Positions 1-12,100 of a stretch of DNA of 64,000 bases are shown here, in pieces. A model generated the notes under the pieces. The model made no database searches. It worked only from the letters and a program-made list of their open reading frames with translations, and had not been told where the DNA came from. The DNA is taken from assembly GCF_932526225.1 (NCBI RefSeq), contig NC_064036.1, positions 5,339,519 to 5,403,518 of the forward strand. The letters run 5' to 3'. Each line of letters opens with the position of its first letter. Positions within the stretch are counted from its first letter, which is position 1. Position numbers and translations under genes: made by a program. The stretch comes from Nematostella vectensis (taxonomy: Eukaryota > Cnidaria > Anthozoa > Actiniaria > Edwardsiidae).

Positions 1-2296
1 AACGAGCACAACAGGACTTGTTTAAAATTTATATTCAAAAGACCAATTTTTTCCAATAAAAAAGATTTTAGGGCCGAAATATTATTTCCACTTTCCACTC
101 ATCAAATTTCTGATGACGTCAGTAGTATACTATTGACATAGCATGACGTCATCTCTTTTTCTATTCAACAATACCAATGACGTCATGTCCCGTATTGAAT
201 GCTATGGGGCAGGGCAGAGCAATAAAAAACAGGAATTTTATCAGAGAAATGTTTTTCTCAGATTTGATGTAACCAGCCTATCTCGAATATTTTATTATAT
301 GGACTACTTTCTGTAATTATGATCGTAAATTAAAGGAATTAAAAAGAGCATATCTGTCTGTTCCATAGAGCCAGTTCACATTAAAATCACTGAGTTTCGC
401 ACATTTTCTGCATTGGCATTAATTAATCAATTTGATTAATGGCAACAATGTTAACTTCAGGCAAACATTCTACTTGTATAATGTATTTTGCCTACATGGA
501 AAATTAGGACAAATATTTTAGCTTACTAAATACTGCTGTGCCACATTGGAGACGAAACCCCATTGAACTAGACTGGTCATTTCTATAAAATATGCCATTG
601 CCATAATATCTGCGTAGTATAGGGGGATTGGGAATTTAAGAAGGACCCAACATCATTTTGAAGACGTCCAATAAAATGAAAAACAGAAATGATAAGGATG
701 GCAACACCAACAGAAATAAAATGAAAAATCAAATTGTAAATTTGTACGTACTTAAAATTGGATTTACTTCCACGCTGTAGAGTTCCAAGATATTGAGTCT
801 CAAGAAAATATCCCTTACCCATGTATGGAGTACATAAGAGTTAAGTACATTTGCTGTATATATTTCTGAAGCTTATCAATCGAGGTGTCACTTTGCTGGG
901 TGCGTGCAAATTCAATAGTAATCGAAAACCTTAATAAAGCCCTGTACAAACTGCACCAGCACCTGCACTGCGGAGTTAAGCCGGTGCGCAAACTGCCCCA
1001 ACACATCACTACCAACATATGGCCAGCATGTTGGTAATAAGTTCACGCACGACTGGCGTTTGGTGGATGACGGGACCAAAGGCAACCCAAGACTCCATCA
1101 AAAGGCAAACCAGATTCCGCTGGATTTCGGTTGAATTCGGGTCTGTTTGTCCCCTGTGGCCTGGATAAGTTTTCTGTCGGATAGGCACTACCCACCGGTT
1201 AAAAATCCCTATCCAGCGGATAGTTATCCAGCGGACAAAATAGCGTTGCACAAAGCGTGGATAGAACGCTGGATAACTATCCGCTGAATAGCCGTCATTT
1301 ACCACTAAATATCTTCCCGTTTTCATGGTAACTAGACCCTGCGCACAGGGTTGACTGGGATACCTAAGATCTGCAATTTTTTGGGCCCTGTGTTGTGACA
1401 TGTATGACAAAGATGCTACTGCCCACCACCTTTGGATACAATAAAAATATATGTATAATCTTTTTTTATTGTAAATGCCATATCACAACACTGATTGGGG
1501 CAAGAAAGGTAAGAAGCATCATCTCTTGAAGTGGGGTTGGATTTGAGGTGTGCTCCATTTAAGTAGATGGGGCTGATTGTCCTATCTTTTGCAGTGTAAA
1601 AATCTTACAAAAATGAGTGTGTTTGAAAATTGTTAAATATTTCTTAAACATATTTTTTTTGGTTCACTTCCCTCAATGTGCTATCATTTAAGGTTAAATT
1701 TATTTTAACACCCAAAGTTAGCCATATTGTATTAACAATATAATTGGGATTTAATGTATTATTTCATTTATGTAAGTGCAAAGTAAACATCAATATCTAT
1801 TAATGCTATCATATTGTTTAAACATTTTTATTTTGAAGTAAATGAGAGGGCTATAGAATATCCAGAATTGAAAATATAGCATATACATATCGCTAACAGC
1901 ACTAGAAAGACATAAAATTAAAATGACATTTTATGAGGGATAGAGTTATTTTAGGAAGAAAACAAAAATTATCTTGAGGAAAGGCCAAATACCCATAAAT
2001 AGTTAGCACTAGAATACCAAAATAACTTTCATAGTTTTACATACCTTACACTACACATGGCTACTGACATGTTTACCTCTAAAAAAGTTACCAAACCAAA
2101 GCAGCAGGCTTAAGCTTTTCTAGTTGAGTTACTAATACAAACTTTTTTTATATCACTAATATTGATGAAAACTGCTCGATATTCTGTTAGAACTTGTCTC
2201 AACTTACACATGCTATACTTCATTGAAATCTAAATGGTGAAAATATCATGACATTCAATGATCAAGATATTTTATAGTAAGAAAACAAAATGTGTC
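1..2296. other. AT-rich flank without a supported gene
   Basis: I see no exon with both splice signals and recognisable protein here. Short open frames exist (for example minus 583-822 and minus 1009-1410), but they have no family signature, and the second lies over a foldback repeat. The stretch is downstream of the 3' end of the minus-strand kinase gene, so it could hold 3' flank or belong to another gene further left. Confidence 0.5.
1209..1291. repeat. Small foldback repeat
   Basis: Two 25-nt arms, 1209-1233 and 1267-1291, are inverted copies with about one mismatch. They contain the motif TATCCAGCGGATA. The short loop and isolated position fit a tiny MITE or palindromic repeat rather than a gene. 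Confidence 0.6.
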
Positions 2297-2379
2297 TTAT
2301 GGGTAGCCGGACAAGTGTCTCAAAGTAAGGTAGTCACTTCTTTGGGATTCATTCATAGCGAGTTGTAGGAGACGATTTT
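2297..2379 (-). CDS. Candidate last exon of an unidentified minus-strand gene
   Basis: Reading the minus strand, a pyrimidine-rich stretch ending in AG (2381-2380) is followed by 27 codons and a TAA stop at 2299-2297. The peptide contains ENRLLQLAMNES, which loosely resembles the E-L-AxxxS pattern of ubiquitin-interacting motifs, and ends HLSGYP. The open frame also continues upstream across the proposed acceptor into a G/C homopolymer, so the 5' edge is uncertain. No partner exon was found in the window; upstream exons would have to lie between here and 4228. This could equally be chance. Seen: frame, acceptor and stop. Inferred: that it is coding. Confidence 0.22.
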
Positions 2380-2990
2380 CTTCAATAAGGGAAAGTTCAT
2401 TTATTACCCCGAGGGGGGGGGGGGGGGGGGGGGGTGAGGATACTGTGCGGGGGCCTCGAGAAATTTTTGAGGTAACAAGGCGGTCGTTTTCGGTGCAAAA
2501 TGTTTGCGCTATCCATAAACGCATCTGCATAAATTATTATCGCGCTGTGATGAAAATGCTCGTATTTTTGAGCGCGCACAGCATTATTTTACTATAAATA
2601 GAACCATTCTAGGTGAGCAAGTCTAAGAATGATATTTATTAAGGTTTAGAATATGAAATTTGAATTTAGCGCTCAGAGCAGTCGTCCTGACATGTGGATT
2701 CATTGACGGCTGAATTGATAACTGATTGTTCTTGAGCCCGGGGGTGGGAGAAGCTTTCCCTTCTTTAGAGGACCTCTGGTAGAAAGTTTCAAACCACAGG
2801 TATCCCACACTAAAATAACAAAACGAACCCAGGTATTTTAAATTCCCAATGCTTTATTGTATTTCTTAAAACTATCACCCATATACGGCTAAATGTGAGT
2901 GTTCTAACCAGTCTTCCGCGCGGCCGCTTTCCGAATTTTCACTTAAAAAAATCATGGCCATATTTTGAAGTCCCGTATGCGTCCGTCTTA

Positions 2991-3114
2991 CCCTGGGTAC
3001 CAGAGTCCCGAGCTTCACTCCGACAATACTCCGACAACACGAGCAGCGAAGAAGCGGCGACCGTAGTCAGTTGACGCGCATAGTAAACGAAGCTCGAGAC
3101 TCTGGTACCCAGGG
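2991..3114. repeat. Foldback MITE with CCTGGGTACCAGAG ends
   Basis: The left end reads CCCTGGGTACCAGAGTC and the right end is its inverted copy (GACTCTGGTACCCAGGG). The same terminal motif recurs at 3533-3621, so this is a family rather than a chance palindrome. The internal sequence has no coding capacity. Confidence 0.65.
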
Positions 3115-3532
3115 TTCGTCTGTCTGCGCATGCGTCCCGTGTCACTAGTAAGGGCATCTGATTGTTTAAGCCTCACTGTCGCCTATCGGCCGCTTCTACG
3201 ATTCTCCGTGAGCATTTATGGTAAAGTCTTCTGTTCCTTCAGGGATCTGAAAGCTGACTTGCCGTTTGGTGGTATGAGATTCCTATGACAAAATAAATAT
3301 CGTTAAAATGACAAAAAGCAAACAAACATTTAAACTTTAAATTCTTCTATAGAAATATGTTTGGAATTTTATTCTTTAGATGGTAGTAACAGTCTAATAT
3401 ATTTTTTCTAACATTCCAGACACAAATGGCACGAAAACGAAAGATCGCTCGTAGAGAGAAAAAGAATGCGCACATTTTATACTTTTAAGATGTTTATTAA
3501 GATTGTAAATGATTTACTGTCTGAGGTCAAAA

Positions 3533-3621
3533 CCTGGGTATCAGAGGTCATTCGCTACCAGTCGGCAGTCATTCGGCACACTATCGAGTGCTCGGCAATG
3601 CGAGAACCTCTGGCACCCAGG
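3533..3621. repeat. Second, diverged copy of the CCTGGGTACCAGAG foldback
   Basis: The ends CCTGGGTATCAGAGGT and ACCTCTGGCACCCAGG are imperfect inverted copies of each other and of the ends of the element at 2991-3114. The internal sequence differs. Confidence 0.55.
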
Positions 3622-4227
3622 CGAAAGATGTGAGTTTAGCATACAGTGCCAGTTTTATCAGGTTTATTTTAAGAACACCAGGAAGACAGCACTGGCTCGC
3701 TTTGATGGCTTGATTAAAAGGTCACTTGAGTTCCAAGACTAGGCGGTTGTACACAGTTTACCGTGAAGGCGCTGGCAAAGCAGTTGACGACGGGCTAGCT
3801 GTGGGGCAATGCATTTAATCACTTGCTTCGATCGTTTCTTTAATTAATTTATTTAGTGTTAGCTTGACTGGCACCGGGTTTACAAGGCTGGTTACACAAT
3901 ACGAGTCAGTTAGTGAATCTTGGAAAACTTACATTTAAAATTAAGGTGTTAATTTGAAATTACATTTCATTGTATGAGCAGAAAGTTTCTAAAATCGCAC
4001 AATAATATATGTACTTGTTCATAGAAGAGTATGGAACGTTTACAATGACTGGATAGGGTTAGAAAGTGGCTACTATTGGTTGTGCTAAAGAGTGGTATCT
4101 CTTAGACACAAAACGTGAATGTAAAATCAAGGACTTTTCCAACGAAGTCAGTTAGACAGAGTCACATAGAGTTAGGAATCATATTTTCATCGCTCACATT
4201 CTGAGGAAAAAGTAGTCACCAGGGAGT

Positions 4228-6018
4228 TCATCTTTCCACTGTTTCCCCACTTGTTGTTCCTCCATTTTTCTCTGTCGAAGTCGTCAAAGAAGGCGAGGAG
4301 CTCGCTTCTTCATTGTCTTGAGTATTTGCAGCTTCTTGTGCAGTGCTAGAAACACTAGATTTAGTCTCTAGTGTTATTCGAATATCGTCCAATTTCATAT
4401 GTATTCCGCCAGAATCATCCAGAGAATTACCGGCCTGCGATAATGTGCGGTCAGTGTTGTCTTCCTGGTTCGCATGCGCGGAGGAGTCCTGCCCGATGGC
4501 ATTGTGGGTAAGTATCGTACTTACAGACTCTGGCGTTACACTTCCTGCAGACCGTGTTTCCGCCTGTGAGACGTCATCGGATGAGGAGGAGGCTGCGTTC
4601 TTATCTAAGGAAGAGGGATTTAAACCATGAAAGAGAGGACGGGGGGAGATACGGCAGGAACATAATGACAGAAACACATGTAGTTAAAATAAAAGGCAGA
4701 CAGAGATACATACTTACAGAAACACATATAATTAAAATAAAAGGCAGACAAAAACACATGTAGTAAAAGTAAAGGCGGACAGAGACATACTGCCGAAACA
4801 CATATAATTAAAATAAAGAGAGACAGACGGACAGACGCACAAGTCAAGATCAGTTCAACAAAAGAAGACGGAGGCAGAATTGGTGACAGACACAGAGAGA
4901 CAAACAGACATAGAATTAGAAAAAAAGACAAAAAAATCAGGAACAGCAACAGCTTCTAAACATTTATTTGGAATTTGAGGAAAAATTAGACATTTCAAGA
5001 CTATCATTAACGCCCGTCTACACGAGCAAATTTTATGTGGCAAATGTATGTGCCAAATTTTATTTGCTCGTGTAGATGATCGACAAATATTTGTTGTCAA
5101 TTTGCGTAAGTAATGATTTTGTACAGCGGAGATGCATACAAAATAAAGGCAAGGTTACAAAGAAAAAATGGCGCCCATGACACGAACACGACGAATGAGA
5201 AGAAATGCTGCAGCAATAGCCTCCGTTATGATATATAAAATAGAAAAAAAAAAGGAGAAAATGTTGGGTGAAGGCTAAGTCAAAGAGAAGCACATTCATC
5301 ATATTGTCTCTTTTTGATATTTCGGTTTTTATAGCTATCACTGCGGCTATTCCACAAACTTTCTCAAACTCGCAATTCCTCTAACAATAAGGAAACAAGT
5401 TTATCTATCCCTCCTTTCGTGGAGGCCGCCAAGTTGGATGCGCAAATGTTGGGTCTACTGAATTCAAAATATTTGCCACACTTTATGTGGCGTCTCGTCC
5501 ACACGGACAAATTTCGATATTTAACAATTTTTATTTGCCAAACAAAAGCAAACGTTTTGGATTTTCGACAAATGCATTTGCTACATAAAAATTTGCCAAA
5601 TTTGATCATCTACACGAGCGAATAAAAATTGCCACATACAAATATGCCATATTAAATGTGCTCTTGTAGACGGGCCTTTAGACAGTCAAACAAATGAAGC
5701 GGCACAGACAGACACGGCATCTTTAATACTGATATAGAAAATTGTTACCAGTCCCCTCGGGTTCTCCTAGTGCTGAGCCAGCAGCACCATGGTTGAAGCG
5801 GTCTCTTGCTACGGTAGCAGCTTTTTTATCTCGGATTTCCCGATCCGATTCGTTGAAGGAGCGCGATCGCGTTCGCTCCGCTAACGTCGAGCTTTCGGTG
5901 GTCGTTGCTCTATCCCGCTGACGGAGATCGGCACGAGCTCGGTCGGCTTCTGTCATGGATCGCACTCGGTTTACAACGGATTGAAACGACCGCTTTCGAG
6001 GCGAGGACTTTTCTTTGC
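4228..6018 (-). CDS. PIP5K1: PIP5K C-terminal tail exons (15 and 16)
   Basis: Exon 15 (6018-5749) opens just after the conserved kinase end KKLPG and encodes a basic stretch (SSPRKRS) and a charged, Arg/Asp/Glu-rich helix-like segment ([13 protein letters not shown]). Exon 16 (4604-4228) is Ser/Thr-rich, with runs such as ASSSSDDVS. The junction splits one Asp codon (G/AT). Such tails vary between PIP5K isoforms and usually serve in targeting; no specific partner motif is recognisable here. The intron between the two exons carries a minisatellite and the MITE at 5010-5677. Confidence 0.85.
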
Positions 6019-6084
6019 CTAAAAAAAATACATAAAAAATGTTTAAATCTTATTCACAATTTTTAGATGACTGCCTGCGTTCTA

Positions 6085-6122
<38 letters not shown>

Positions 6123-9100
6123 TTGCCCGTAATGCTTTGTGTTCTATTGTCAAAGTTTGATCTGTCCGTGATGCTTTGCGCTCTTATTGTCGTGCCCATG
6201 ATTTGCGTTCTTAAGTCTTAGATTGTCCTGACCGTGATGCTTCGTGTTCTTATATCTGAGTGCCCTGCCCGTGATGCTTTGCGTTCTTAAATCTAAGTTT
6301 GTCTTACCCGTAATGCTTTGCGTTTTCAAGTCTTAGTTTTTACTTCCCGTTTGCGTTCTTATGTCTGTCTTGCTATCGATGATTTACGTTCTTATCTTAA
6401 GTTTGTCCGAGATCGTCTACCTCCATGCTGTTATACTCGGTAACGCGTATCACTTAGTTTGTCCTGCCCGTGATGCCCTGTGTCCTTATATCTGTTTGTC
6501 TTGCCTTTGACCATCTACACCCATGCTGTGATGATGCTCGTTAACGTGTATGACTTCTCACCTGGGAGTTTCTTGAAGACATTGCTAGTCATAAACTCAA
6601 GGAATCGTTTACAATAGAAGCTCGGTCGGTGCACAGAAACGGTGTCCTATGGAAATCAAGATTGTGATTTTAGAAGCCACATAAAAAGAAATGACTTTGA
6701 CCAGAAAGAGGGAGAATGGGGGGGGGGGGGGGGAGGGGGGGAAGAGGGTCTCGTGACTTTCTGAGTGGTAAAAATTTGAGCCAAAGTAAACACGACTGCG
6801 TGACGGCTGCGTCCGTCACAAAAGACTGCGACAAAAAAAAAACGAAATGAAAATAAGCGCTTTTTGACAAAGAAACTTTCAGGCTGATTTGTGAAAGATA
6901 AATAGCTTGCTGTGTGTTGTTGTTAATTTGCAGCTAAAAGACGGGAGTGCGGGCGAGTTAACCATGCAAAAGGTTGTGTTTTCGTACGTGCCAATCGCAA
7001 ACAATAGAAGACGGTTCTGATAGTACAAAAAAGCACCGTTTTATTTGGTCTGATTGGGAAACATAAACAAAGTAGAATCGTGTTTACGCTTCGTATCGCC
7101 GGAGTCCTACAAATAGAAAATCCTTTCATGCATGTAAAGTTTTGAAAAAGAAGTTATGCAAACTACAGGGGCGGGAATCACCGACCACCCCTCCCCCTGA
7201 AACCACAACCCACACCAAAACGTGCTAAAAACGGGGACAACACAACTAGACTTGCAATGCCTCAGCAAAGTGAATTGAAGTTAAAATTGTGAAATTCTAA
7301 GAGTAATAGAACAGTTGAAGAATTATTAGCACAAATAAAGTACTTACAGTGATAACGAATATGTCCAATGTTCGTGAATTGGAAAAAAAAAGTTGTGTAG
7401 ATCCTTATTTTGTATACTTACTGGAAATTGGAAATTCATTTTAGAAATAATTAGTGGCCTAAATAAATAGTTTTTTGAATAGTAATAATTACAGTTCACG
7501 CTACATAATTACGGGAAAAAATAACGGCTCTAAGGGTGTCCACATTAGAGAACTATTAATGAGGGGATAAAAAAAACCATCATGATTAACCTGCAGGCAC
7601 GCGTTTGAGCGGTTGATTTGTACTTTTTCTTTAACGAAAACAATACTACACAGGCTGTAGTTTAAAAAAGGCAACTTGCCGTAACCTAACATGCTGAAGA
7701 AGCAATAACTTCTTCCCGTAGCTAAACATATTGAATAAGCAGTTTTTTTCCGTAGCCTAAGATGCTAAAGAAGGAGTTTTACCTAATATTCCGTAGCCTT
7801 GCATGTTTTACCCACCCCGTCATGAACAAGCGCCTTCCAGCCGTGCTCCAACTTCTTCTTTAACCGGTAACTCTGAAGGATGTCGATGATTCCAACAAAT
7901 AACAGCAGCTTCTCGCCCTTCGCGTTACGAGCAGGAATGCTACCAAACCTACACAGACGGGCGGACAAGATAAGGTTAATGGGCCTTGGCGGTCCAACCA
8001 GACCAGTAAATTTACCAAGATCAGATTTTCCATCCACTTTAACCTATTCACTCCTTGACCGCCCTAAAATGACATTTTATGCTAATCTTCCTCCATGCAT
8101 AAGGAGCTTTTGACTGATAATTTAGAGCGGATGGCCTTTTAGCCTTGCAGATTCTAGTAGATTATTTTGTCCTTTATCGGTTTAGATTTCCGTCGGCCTG
8201 ATGGAAATCTGATACGGTAAACTGGTGCGATTACCGCTTTTTAAAAGTTCTTGATACAAACACGCAACTCAATTGTTGTTTTTTGTAGAGGAGAGCCCAG
8301 AGGGAAAAAAAGATATCTCAAGATGGTTAGAGCCAACAAAAGCAACTGAACTCATCCTCGAAAACCCTTTTTCCCCATTTTCTTTCTTGAGTGAAATGGA
8401 AAGACAGAAAAAAACCTTGGTTTTCGAGGATGGTGAGAGGCACAGCCACTACATAGTGGCGCTGCGCTTAGTGTACATACCACGAAGACTCCCATTAAAT
8501 GTTGTTATATTTCTTGTTATACTTACGGTCTTTCCACCGACTCTTTCACTCTGATGGCCTCCCAGGCGGAGCTGAACCCCTCTCTGACCTTTAGGCTCTT
8601 GGAACGCTGTAGACGGGCCTTGTCAGCGGCAGCTGCTGCATCGACCTCTTTCGTATCATCTTCACAACAAGTGTAAAATTCAGTATCTAAGTATGCCTCA
8701 ACGTACTTTCTCGCAGTCTCTTAGTTAAGACTGGATAAAGAGTCAGTATCTAATTTGGTTGGGAAATATTCCAAAGTTGATCGTTTTCAAAGGTCATCGT
8801 CAATGCTATTAGACGAGTTTCAAAATTAACTAGTAATTTCGAGTGTTTACAATCAATAGGAAGTGGGGTGTCAGCATTGCCCGTTAGGAAAAAGTTATAA
8901 GAATTAACAGAACTTACGCCCTAAGTTTAAAAGAAGGCAAGGGAGCAATCAATGACAATTTGTAATGCCATTTGAAAATGGAACATCCATGGGATATAGG
9001 ATAAGACACAAAAATAACCAGCATCAAACTATTTATTCATGTTCCGTTCCAAACGCAAATGACCCTAGAACAATTGAATTGGTTCATTTGCAGAGTATGC

Positions 9101-12100
9101 ATTCTTATTTGGAACGGTACATGAAAAGAACGGCGTCTAAGCTCGGTCTAAAGCAAGTAAAGCAAATGGCTTTTAAAATGTTGAAAAATGTAATAACAAT
9201 ACATAAAAGCATACATAATTTATCGTATTGCCAGTCTCTATGCTAATTTAATAGCTTAAGTTATCAGCTAATACAGTGAATGCGACATGGGTGATCAGAA
9301 GCATGAAGTGGCGGGGAGGATGTAATACATACCGTATTAGTAGACACAGTTAAACCACAAACTTCAAAAGCTACCTAGTGCAGACATTTCTAAGCACAAA
9401 TTTGAGAAGCATGAAGAGGTGAAGAGCTTAGTTTTTAAAAGTCTGAATTCAAACATCAAGAGACCATTAACAGGCTATAACAATTCTAATTTCTCTCTTC
9501 TTCATTGCCTGTGGAAGTTTAAAAATTAACATAGACAAAGACTTTTAAAAACCAAACATTCTGGCTTTATACAATACCACTGCCTAAGTATGGGGTATAG
9601 AGATGGAGAAGTTAGAGTTGATAAAAATTATTCTAAGCACCATACTTAAAATGGTTAAAGAAAAATTTTTGGATTCTAGCTACTTGACACTTCTTTACAT
9701 TGTTTATAAAAAAGGAAGAACCAGCTCCAACTGGATGCAATAACTGAATCTTAAGGAAAAGGGTAAGCTGGTTTTATTTCCAATTTCCCAGCTAGCGCAA
9801 CAGCATTTTAAAGTAGGTTACTTTGGTTAAAGTGGATGAGCTTGAAATTGACCTAAAGGTTACTGAAAAGGCTAAGAACAAAAATCAATCCTACTCAGGT
9901 CTTGCACAAAGCCAGACGAACATTAGTGAGGGTTACATACGTATGTGCACTCCATGAGTAAAAGAAACATCCCAGCTGCGTGATTTTCCTAAGAGCCTTT
10001 TTATCGTCACATAGTCTCCTGTCTCACCAGGGGTTCTTGCCTCCTGTTGTATGCTGGTTGCAAGTTGGTTGCTATCAACAGTAGAGTTCATCTGGCCTGA
10101 GGGGGTGAGGGTACCTTCTTGTTGGCGCTCTCTGGCAGCCTCATCAATGTTATGGATTCCAAGAAGGATACTATAGTCCATTATTTTGAAGCTTTCAAGA
10201 ACCTGTATACAAAAAAGTGTCAACCAGACACTTTTTACACAGTTTACACTATATAACATAAAACTTTCGTCTATCAGCCACTTCTTTGTTATTGTTACAA
10301 ATTGACACTTCTATTTGTTATTGTTACACTTCTATTGCTATACTCATTTCTATATCATTCATATATTCAAGTGTTATAGATTGCCAATGATATCTAATTG
10401 AAAGTTTCTCAGTTACTTCCTTGAAGTAGCTATGGGTTCTTTGTGTTATCCAGTATTGTGCATGTGCATATTATTATCAGCACAGAATATATGCACAGTA
10501 CCTACCCGACAGTCTCTTTGTAGAGTCTTTATCAATGAGGTATAAATTTCCGGTTCTAAGAAAATCCCCTAGAACAAATCAAGACCAAAAGTGTCACATA
10601 TACATAAGTAATGTATAAAGCAATTATCACATTTCATTTTTATACCTCAGGGAAATCCACAATAAAGTCTAGATCTTTAAGAGTTGGATGTTTTTTTGCT
10701 CTTTCAGCTTTAGAAGCTCTTCTTTTGTAAGTAGATCCCTAGATTAGAAAAAGAAAATAATAATAGAAGATACATTACTACTAAGGGGATTACATAGCCA
10801 AATTCGTTGTAGCACGACTGGGAATAGAGCATAGTCAATCATACCACCATGACAAACTAACTCCCTTGCTGTGTGTGATCAATTGGTTTATGACGGGCAA
10901 TACCACCATGTCCAATAAACCCTCTTGCTAAGTCCAGACGTAGGACTCTCTTTGCACTCTACATTCAGGCATGCGTGAAATGTGCATGCAATAAATACTA
11001 GGCACCCTCTTTAACGCGAGCCAGAATGTCGAGCAACAGGGGTCTCAGGTTTTGACTACTCCCTTGCTGTGTGTGATCAAATGGTTTATGACGTGACAGT
11101 GAAAACATGTGAGCCATCGACTGGTTCAGATGGTTGATAAACTATGTGCTATTCCCAATGCATCATTGCAATAATCAGGGCTTCTGGAATTATGCGGAAA
11201 AAACTCAAAATTACGCGGGATTCTTTGCTAGATTAATTACGTGGAAAATCAATCATTACGCGCTAAATTACGCGGGATTTTGCAATAAATTTTTCTTTAA
11301 AAATCAAAATTTTGAGGGATTCTTTAATGAATTACGCGCTAAATTACACAGAATATCAACTGTTACGCCCAAACTACATTTTGTACCAAAAAAAAGCATA
11401 AAATAACTTAAAAAGGTTTATTTTTGCGCGGAAATATCTTAGGCGAGTTTTCATTGGCTCCTAGCCACCAGCCAATTAAAAAAGGTATTTTATTATTAGT
11501 CCTAGGCCTTCGCGGTTTAGAAAAGAACGCCTAGTCATTTTATTAGTTTTCAAAATTCAGTTCGAAAAATCGCACTCTTACGAAGAATATGTTTTTTTTT
11601 CACTTTTTAATAGAGGTAAGAACCCTAAAAGAACTCATCAGCTGTGCACTTAAATGTTGTCTTTCAAAATTTAGCCAAATTACGCGGGATTACGCAGAAA
11701 TTTGTGGATTACGTGGATTATGCAGAGAAAGCCAAATTACATGTATCGGCACAAGCGCGTAATTCCAGAAGCCCTGAAAAATGAATTCAGCTATAGCTGC
11801 TTGTATCACAGCGGCGTAGCTAGGATTTTTAACAGGAGGGGGCCCAAAAGGTCCTTTCAAGACATTTTCTCCTGTATTTTAGATAATGTCTCATACATTT
11901 ACTGTAATGTTGGCTGCTAGAAGGGGGGGCCCCCTGGTTACGCCCCTGTATCACATACAGTAGAAGGTAATGCCGATTTTTACATAAAATCTGAATAATG
12001 GTTGCTGTACCTTGAGGTCATACTTGTAATGGAATTTCCAGTCTCTTGGAAGTAAATTGTTCATCACAACCAACCGAATATTTTTCCCTCCACACTAAAC

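Noticed and set aside
583-822. Minus-strand frame with a hydrophobic stretch resembling a membrane segment
   Set aside because: AT-rich DNA readily gives hydrophobic codons; no acceptor, donor or partner exon was found.
1009-1410. A 133-codon minus-strand open frame
   Set aside because: It overlaps a foldback repeat, has no family motif and no splice context.
4554-4949. Cys/Phe-rich minus-strand frames
   Set aside because: They are produced by the minisatellite in the kinase intron.
8965-9246. A 93-codon plus-strand frame
   Set aside because: It is antisense in a kinase intron and covers a small palindrome (GTTCCGTTCCAAA against TTTGGAACGGTAC).
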